64,000 bases of DNA from Marsupella aquatica (lineage: Eukaryota > Marchantiophyta). The notes beneath the pieces are model-generated. The model saw nothing but the letters and a program-made list of their open reading frames with translations. It was not told the DNA's origin and searched no databases. The stretch spans positions 13,764,001-13,828,000 of the forward strand of contig OZ316898.1 in assembly GCA_973895155.1 (NCBI GenBank), read 5' to 3'. The position numbers and the translations under genes were made by a program. Positions 56,478 to 64,000 of this stretch are shown here, one piece after another (the first letter of the stretch is position 1; every line of letters begins with the position of its first letter).

Positions 56478-59400
56478 TGTGATCGATAGCTTTTATTTTG
56501 GGGACGATCCTGCAGTATATATATCCACGTACAACTAATGAGTTAGCAACAGAGGCTCTCATCGGAAATTGTTAAAATCCCGTATATTTTCTCGGTGACA
56601 GGAAATTCAATCTAAATTTTAATTCTGATCTGTCGGCCCTAAGATACTGTTGCGAAATAAAGCTACCTCCTTGAACTATAATTCACGAGTTCAACTAGCT
56701 TGCAGCTCCGACATTAACCAAACTACGACAACAGGCCGAGATTGAATTGCGAGAAACTAAGTTGTCCTGATCAGCAATGGGCTGAAAAGAGAACAGGAAG
56801 GATAGGGTCCCTCTATCCAGCTGAATGAGGTGCTTCGTAATACCTGCCGGGTTACAGCTACTTGTCTCGCAAAAGGCTTCGATATTCAAGGCTCTACGGT
56901 CTTCGACATATATCTAACGTTGCATTCCAATAGATTTCCAGATCTTCAATGCTGGAACAAAGTAGCACAAACCACACCATGAGTGACAGTGAGATCAATA
57001 TACAAACAACTCAAAATCTTTGAGCAAGAGTTTCGGCACGACTTCTTAAGTACAAGCATCAGTATAGCGAATTGGGAAAATAGCAGTAACAGATTCCCCG
57101 TCCTCGCAAGAACTGATACTCCCGCTGATACTGCATCCTCTCCGTCGATGGATATTTTGATCGGATATTGTCAATTAAGAGGTACACTATCGTTAGATGC
57201 CATTCAGCTCTCTCTTTATATATATAGACAGACATCCATCCGCAAGAAATCTCCATACCGGACAATATTCTTGCGGACGAACTGCTCCGGTCGAATTAAA
57301 AGGGAGTTCGGGCCACCAGACTCCAGTCAAACAGACTTTAATTAAGTGAACGGTGATAGTATGTACTAAGTGAACTAGACTGTGATACGGATAGTAACAT
57401 GCAACTGTTCTCAAAGCTATCGATACATATTATCCTACGACTGCTTACAGGAATGCAATGAACCTCCAGGAACCCCCAGAGCCAACGCACCGATGTCTTC
57501 CGTTAATTCACAATCACACTCGCAGGAGAAAGGGAAAATTCTGTACACATGCAGAAACGAAAACGAGGTTGTAATCAGCTACGTCGACAAACAAGTGTAG
57601 CAAGCCGAAGAGCATACGCCACCAGACTGCCGAATCAGTGCGGTTCAATTCCTTGGCGATTGATAAACAATGCAAGATGAAGGAACGAGTCCAACGCTCA
57701 GATAAGAAGAAGATCCTCGGCTCGAGAGCTTAATTTCCTCTTGAAGAGCTAGCTGGGTCGGGCGTTCGCATCTGGAAGTCGGAGTGCAGTTCACTTATAG
57801 AGCTAATGCGCGCTACATCCGCGTTCTACGTGACAAAGGCTTTCAAACGTGAGTTCTACGGAAATTGTAGCGAAGAGAAAGTTTCTGTACCATGCAGCGT
57901 TACGACGTACGGAAGAACCTTGAGATAAATTCAGAAATTCTATAAGACCGGAAGACAGCAATATAAGCTCGGCCTGAGCTTGCCTTGCAAAGATGGTGCT
58001 TCCAAGCTAAACTAGTTCGGTCAGCAAGTCCAATTTATTTCACAGATTTCGATATAGTAAACAATATTTGTCCCCCTGATAGTTCCTCGCAGCCCTCTCT
58101 CTCCGAAACATCGTGCGCTACCTTGGTTACGAACAAAGTTCATGGTTATCAGTACAGTACCTTCCCTGGCGTGGTCCCTCCAGAGGAACCTTAGGACGAG
58201 AGAAAATCTAGATCAAGTTGCCTTCGTGGGTACAAAGGACGTTTGAAAGCATTTGTCACGCGCTTTTCAGCTAGCGGAATGTTTTAGTCTGAAGGGTTGG
58301 TCCAAGAAGTTTTCTTCAGCAGGTTTCTGAAGCTTCGTCGCTGCCTCTCACTGTAGCTACTGGGCCGTGATATTGAGCTCACTCAACCAAAAACAAGAAC
58401 AAAGCACAAGGCCGGAAAGCCAGAAAAATTATATATGGCCAAGAATGAGACTGAAACCTATGCAAGGGTAGACGGAGAAAACACACATGCCTGTATATCA
58501 GAACACAAAATTGACAGTACCTTTAACAAAAACAGGAATAGAGATTGACAATTGTCTTCCTTCCCCCCAAAATTAATTTTGTTCATAGTGAGGAGTTTAC
58601 TCTTAATAGAATTGAACTTTGGGCCGTTCTGTACTCACTCTAAAATTTACTTCTGCTCTAGTACCATCAGTTTTAGTATTGCCAATCATCAGGACCCCTT
58701 AGACCATCTTTCTGTGAAAATGGCTTGTTTAATTAATGAAGAAGACACCATTGCATACTCTCAACATGGGTGCTTGGAGATGCTCCTTTACAGACATGTG
58801 GGAGAGTTTCCCACTGACTCGAATCCTGGAAGGTCACGATCATTGCAAGACGTATCAGGTCTCGTAAGTTGACATATTGGTTTTCAGGTTACGTTTTGTT
58901 GAAAATATTTCCATCCCTCTTCCTCCGTCATTGAATTGTAGTAGGAACTTCTCCTCCTTTCATTGTTTCCAAGACCGCAAGCTGGAAGCCCCACCTTTTC
59001 CACTCTTTCCTCTCCCACTGCCTACCTGATTTTCTTTCTTCGTTTCCTCTGCAGATATATTTAGTTTCTCCTCTTGCTTCTTCAATTCTCTCCGTGCTAC
59101 AGCACCTCTGGCTCCTGGGCCTTCTCCTCCATTGATCTCTTCTTGCGCTCCCCGACTCTCTCTTCTTAGCCTCCATAATTCCCTTACAGTATACATTACC
59201 CTACCGCCTCAACTTACACCTCACTTTCACCTCAGGGTCCGTTAAATCTGTCGTTTTGGGCCTTCAATGTGTCAACTAAACACATTGGCCTGATTTACCA
59301 CTTAGAAGTGTCTTGATTGCATAGATTGGCGCGCAACACATAAAGGCGTAAGACAAAACAATGATGAATAGATGAGTACACACTTGTCTTATCTTGCTAA

Positions 59401-59788
59401 TTGAGTACTTGATTACTTGAATACACACTTATCTTAATCGTACTACAGTAGTCGTTAGCTGTCTCTTTAGCATTACTGCCTTTGCTGATTTATTCTCAGA
59501 AGTTCCTACTGATCGTAGGACGTCGAGTGCTACATCAGCCCTCGAATCATCCCCTAGTAGAACAAAACAAACCCCTGGCATTCGGGTCAAGAAATTAAAC
59601 AAAATGCTTACTGGTAAAATCCAAGGTGACAGCCCACTTCAGCTCATGATGAAAAGAGGCTGCTCGTGGCCCTATGACACTAGATGTAGTACGTACTCCA
59701 CTCAGCCAGGGTTGCCCCTGCTTGCCCACCGGGCCGTGACAGACCCAAGTTATCTACTGTACTGCTATCATGAGCCTCAACATGTTAT
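56478..59788. other. Upstream region and intergenic DNA
   Basis: TATATATA-type boxes at 56514-56523 and 57216-57225 could serve the minus-strand gene. ORFs here (56695-56889 minus, 56983-57345 plus, 57382-57600 plus, 58552-58872 plus) show no family resemblance and have weak context. A pyrimidine-rich tract runs at 58918-59165. No repeat or RNA gene was recognised. Confidence 0.4.
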
Positions 59789-60108
59789 GTGGGTGAAAGT
59801 TTGTAGCTATATGTCAATTGAAAGTGATATTTCTCATTCACAAATAGTGAATTAGTGAGAAAAATGAACTACGGGTGAGAATATAGATCCACTTTAGATC
59901 ATTCTCCTAAAGAAATCGCCCCAAGGCATGCCCCTTCGCTTCACCAGCAAGGTCTAGACGGTGAAAGTTTTTACCTATGTCAACTATCTAGAAGCAATAT
60001 TTCTCACTCAGGATTAGTATTAAGATAAAACGTACGACAGGTGATAAGAAATTCATTATCATAAAAGAAATCGACCTCCCACCTTCGCTTCACCTGCAAG
60101 TTCAGACT
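59789..60108. repeat. Degenerate ~150-170-bp tandem duplication
   Basis: Two units (59789-59958 and 59959-60108) share in order 'ggtgaaagttt-ta-ctat', '-tatttctca-tca', 'aaagaaatcg-cc' and 'ccttcgcttcacc-gcaag'. Intervening bases have diverged with indels, so it is an older duplication. Confidence 0.65.
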
Positions 60109-60733
60109 TCAGACACAGAAGATTAAGTTTAATTGTGATATGGCCAGTCGTAGGTAAGGTACGGGTTTTCTTCTTGACCGTTGTGGTGTGACGTATCCGT
60201 TGAAGTTGGTCAGATTATACAACTATGCCGCTGAATCGTACGCTAGTCCCGCAAATTGCTTCCTTGAGTGAGAGAGTTTGATGTGACTGGCCTCTACGTG
60301 CGATGCAGCCATTTCAGAAACCTTTGATCGGGTGCTCCCTTGCAAAAATAATACCGCGTAGCTGATGCATGGTTCGTACCTTTAGGACCACCGCTCAACA
60401 ATCAACTGAGAGGACGGCTGCCCTGTCCAGTCTCCTTCATCACGTGGTCTGGAAATACGCTACCTGATTATACACAAAGGGATATATTTCGACTTTTCGG
60501 GAAGGGCAGCGGCGGGACCCATGGAGTCAACGCCAATCATGACTTTTCAATGGAAGCTGAATTAGATGAGCCCGCGTATTCATCGATAGATAGGGGCCAA
60601 AATTTTCAGCTCATACTCAAAGTACTCCCTCATTACTACAACGCATGTTTCTGGATATATGGGCATTTCCCAAAAACTTTCACAAGCGTCTTCCTATCAT
60701 CCAGATTATAGATCGTGCTCTTGTAGACGAACC

Positions 60734-60859
60734 TTCTTCTGCTTTAATTAATTATCCGTGAGCTTTCCCGACTTGATTTTCTAACAAGGTAGGATGTTCT
60801 TCTGCTTTAATTAATTATCCGTGAGCTTTCCCGTCTTGATTTTCTAACAAGGTAGGATG
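60734..60859. repeat. 63-bp tandem duplication with one mismatch
   Basis: Units 60734-60796 and 60797-60859 begin 'ttcttctgctttaattaatt' and end 'aacaaggtaggatg'. The only difference seen is A/T in 'cccg(a/t)cttg'. The duplication is recent and non-coding. Confidence 0.95.
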
Positions 60860-62975
60860 AATAAAAGTCCGTAGAAAAAGCTCATTCTTTGATTCAAACT
60901 CATAGTACGAACATAACTGTCTTGCGCTGAACTGTGAGTATTGAAACCGGGACTGAAACCAGCTGCAGTCGCCTCCGTTATTGACGAATGCGGTAACCTA
61001 ATCGATCTGAGCTCAGGGGCCTGGCAATCAGGACAGGACTCCGTAGTTGGCCCCAGCGACCAGCCAACGGGCTGCACGGCTCGTTTCAGTAGCCTGGTGA
61101 GCTAGAGGTAGACTGTAAACGAGTGACAACAAAGATAGAATTCAAAAGCATGATGCAAACTAAGGCCCTAACTCATTGAAACAGTAGTGGCTGATGGGAC
61201 TGAGGTTGGTTAGCACAGCTTCACTCAGTCCGAACAAACTGAAGTCCGTGGTGAGCGAGGGAAAATGTTAAGAGAAAGGACCCCAATTCAAAAGGCCGAG
61301 TAGGTAATAATTTCAGTCCTTGCATGGGTTTTAAAGAGGACTGGGGAAATCACTTCGCCTTGTCCAACTCCTGTGGTCGCTGGTCCTCTCCCATCCTCTC
61401 CCCACCCATAATCATGACTCCTGCCTTCTCTTTGGACTTGCTTCCCTATCCCGACCATATATTGATATTGTGTTTGCTAGCCACAACTCAAGCCTAGCTC
61501 CTTTGATTATCCTTAATTTTGATTATCAATCTTTCCCTACCAAATTGTCACCACTGACTCAGTTAATGACAAGATTTTGTGTAACCATGGGACGCTTACA
61601 CTAGTTGATAAGTCAAGTACAGCAAAGAAGGCAAGCCAGCCATGGCCACTCAAAGGCCATGCAAGGCATAGAAAGTCCAATAACCCGCACTGCCCACATG
61701 AAACCAGGGAGGGGCCTGGCCAACTAGATTGACCACTTGAGACCGTCAGAGTGACTCGCAATCAGCCATCTAGTGATTCCTGTGAGCATATTATTTGGTT
61801 TCTCTAAGATAAGACTGTAGAAGGTTGAAGAGAAGGCAAGGATCAACAAGTGATGCGAAAATGGATAACAGCATTAGGCTATGTTAAGGAAACTCGAAAA
61901 TGGGTTAAAAATGACAGGAGCCATTTCAGGAGTACTTATGAACTTCCATTAAAATATAAACAAACTCATAAGTCGGAATGGACACGTACTTTGATTTGAC
62001 TTCGATGCTCCACATCGCTGCTTACCAATTACTTGGAAAAGTCAGGAGACGATAGAATCAACATGCATACGTGTCCTTAGGGATGTGTTTGCCCAACGTC
62101 CTTAGCAAATGATGGTAATGTGGAAAAGAACAAAACTATCCGAAGGGTGATTGATGCGACGACCATTGCTGGTTCCCCACGTAATTTGTGCAGGCCAACG
62201 ACAAGCAGTACAGCTTCAGCCATGGTAGCTATCTCTAACTACAGTAGTAGCTAGAATCTGGTCAATTTGTTATCGGAAGTAAAGTGTACAAACCACCACC
62301 GGTTCCGGGTATGCACGGTGCATCCCTTCATACATAAAAAAACAATTTCATGCTGGTAATTAATCGTCAGCCAAGCAACTCTGATGATGAGACAGAGACC
62401 ATAGTAAAGGAAACTAAAAAAATATCTTACTATTAAATCGCGAACAGAAAGCTACTACAGTGAGTGAAGACTGTAGACCGAGACTCTAGGGCCCCACCAA
62501 AATTTGCAGATGGAAAGAGCGATGAGTCATCACTCCTATCAAAGCAGGGGCATTCAGACTCGTATTGTAAACTGTGTGACCCGCTGTATAGTTACTTGCC
62601 TACTAGAGCGACTCCGTCTGCGATGTTACCTTTGAAAGAGTGGGCGAGAGGCCGGATGCAGTGGCTGACCATCAAGAAGCTGATGCCAGGCACAAAAGGT
62701 CCGAAATGGAACGATGCATACTTAACTCAGATCAAGCCTGCATCAAATGCAGGTGTCCAACCCTTTACTTCCGTCAACTGTTACTACAGTTGCGGTTGTA
62801 ATCCATCAACTATCACAAGTACAAAATCCCTCATAGGAGTTCGATGAATGCTTTGTGACATCATGTATGTTTTGGAAATTCTTATCTGCATGTTGCCAAC
62901 CTGACTATTAGGTGAACCAGCTGGGCCAATGAAACCAATGATCACAGCACAATAATTACAGCAAAAGGTAACGAA
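60860..62975. other. Gene-free intergenic DNA
   Basis: Short ORFs only (for example 62464-62847 plus, 127 codons), without recognisable domains or splice support. No RNA gene or repeat was identified. Confidence 0.45.
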
Positions 62976-63078
62976 GAGAGAATTGCTGTAGCGTCAGAAT
63001 GACGGCAAGCGACAGTTGTAGTAAGGCAACATGTAAAGGAGGTTTGGTCGACAACAATTCATTTGAGAACAAAGATTT
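62976..63078. repeat. ~100-bp direct repeat, left copy
   Basis: Similar to 63891-64000 in the same orientation: 'gacagttgtagtaaggcaac' against 'gacagttatagtaaggcaac', then '-ggtttggt-gacaacaat' and 'aaagatt'. The copies lie about 920 bp apart and could be the ends of a small element or a segmental duplication. Confidence 0.75.
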
Positions 63079-63890
63079 GCTTCCACAACCACAATATGAC
63101 CATAGTGACATCTCAGCCGACATAGTCACAGGACACGAATACATGCACGGGATTTAAGATTTAATTTGAGCCCAAGCAAAAAAGGTGAAACTCCCCCAGC
63201 CCGCGCCTGCACACCACCCCCGCTCCCCCCCCCCCCCGCTCCAACCCATGAATATGAGGACCACATCGGTCCAAATCCGGGACGAGGACATAACAGTCTC
63301 TAGAACTGAGAAGAAACGACAACCAAGATAAAAAATCTTTCTGCAAAATGCAACACTGCCAAAAATGCAACGAATTTACCGCTAGTATCTGGCAACTCTT
63401 CCAGCTGCACTCTGCCCGCAAGCTCACAAGCACCAAATTAACAGATTTCAGGACAGCGTTCAGAGGTGGCTCGATACTCGGGTCACAGGAACCACTTATT
63501 AAACTTTCAATTAATTGATCGAGGGATATATATTGATATGTTAATTTGTGACTGCATCTCATCATAGGTTTGGACTATGATGAGACGAGCCCAATGCCTG
63601 TGTGTGTGGGTTGCAAAGAAAACGAGACGGTAAAGCAAAGAAGCACATGTTGCAAAGAAAATGACAAGGGGAAGCAATGAAGGGCAGCTGAGCGAAGTGA
63701 GTATTGTAGGGTGGAGGCACGTAAATAGTTGAGCTACTGATCTTATGTGTCATCTATGCAAGGGTATCTTCCAAGCAAGGAAATCACTGGGGCACAGATC
63801 CAAATGTAGTGAGGCAAGGTGAACTTTTGAGTTCAACGCTCATGCATTGCAAAGCTATCATATGAGAAGAGAAGTTTAGGGTTTAGGGAA
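63079..63890. other. Segment between the two ~100-bp direct repeats
   Basis: No primer-binding-site-like TGGTATCAGAGC was seen just inside the left repeat. It contains a C-run of 13 (63225-63237), a repeated 'gttgcaaagaaaa' (63609 and 63650) and a TTTAGGGTTTAGGG tract (63875-63888). The minus ORF 63161-63565 has no known motif. Confidence 0.4.
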
Positions 63891-64000
63891 GAGAAGTGCG
63901 GTACGTAGCTTCAAAATGATGCCATGCCAGGTGACAGTTATAGTAAGGCAACATGAAAAGCAGCTTTGGTGGACAACAATCCGATTAAAATAAAGATTCA
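63891..64000. repeat. ~100-bp direct repeat, right copy (cut by the window edge)
   Basis: Matches 62976-63078 over its full visible length with scattered substitutions. The match is still running at base 64000, so the repeat may extend beyond the window. Confidence 0.75.

Noticed and set aside
62976-64000. Terminal-repeat retrotransposon in miniature (TRIM)
   Set aside because: No TGGTATCAGAGC-type primer-binding site or polypurine tract was seen inside the repeats, and the right repeat is incomplete, so only a direct repeat is claimed.

Overview
This window is nuclear DNA from a land plant. The evidence is intron-rich genes of plant families (an MRS2 magnesium channel, an organellar mTERF protein, a GDPD5/6-type phosphodiesterase and an Agenet-domain protein), a Ty1/Copia element primed from the plant initiator-Met tRNA, and short TTTAGGG telomere-type tracts. 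Compact introns (about 80-1150 bp), long spliced-looking 5' leaders and old non-LTR remnants fit a bryophyte or lycophyte better than a grass or conifer. That placement is inference; no gene here is diagnostic of a species.

Layout. (a) 1-1000: the 3' end of an unrecognised gene. (b) 1-5.2 kb: decayed repeats, including a ~100-bp tandem array and an ORF with an in-frame 90-bp duplication. (c) 5.5-11.15 kb: MRS2 gene, + strand, 11 coding exons. (d) 11.2-15.4 kb: repeats and possible SINE debris. (e) 15.4-18.4 kb: mTERF gene, + strand, one coding exon behind a probable leader intron, with a minisatellite in the leader. (f) 20.8-23.9 kb: GDPD gene, - strand, 7 exons, with copies of one MITE-like family on either side. 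(g) 26.6-37.7 kb: AT-rich, gene-free and repeat-laden, with a 1.47-kb inverted-repeat element and a frameshifted non-LTR retroelement. (h) 37,773-43,785: a complete Copia element, - strand, with 308-bp LTRs differing at 4 positions and an ATATA target duplication. (i) 44.05-44.9 kb: a seven-unit satellite. (j) 46.5-50.8 kb: Agenet gene, + strand, 6 exons. (k) 53.5-56.5 kb: a probable 4-exon gene, - strand, of unknown family with a four-copy 16-residue repeat. (l) 56.5-64 kb: mostly unexplained intergenic DNA with small tandem and direct duplications.

The genes do not form an operon or an obvious pathway cluster; they are ordinary, separately transcribed plant genes among mobile DNA. I did not find a clear novel multi-gene system. 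The items most worth a second look are the repeat-bearing orphan gene at 53.5-56.5 kb, the retroelement whose C-terminal part resembles a restriction-like endonuclease, the inverted MITE pair around the GDPD gene, and the very young but coding-broken Copia element. Exon boundaries for MRS2, GDPD and Agenet were set by hand from GT/AG sites, matching codon phase and family homology; all phases close exactly.
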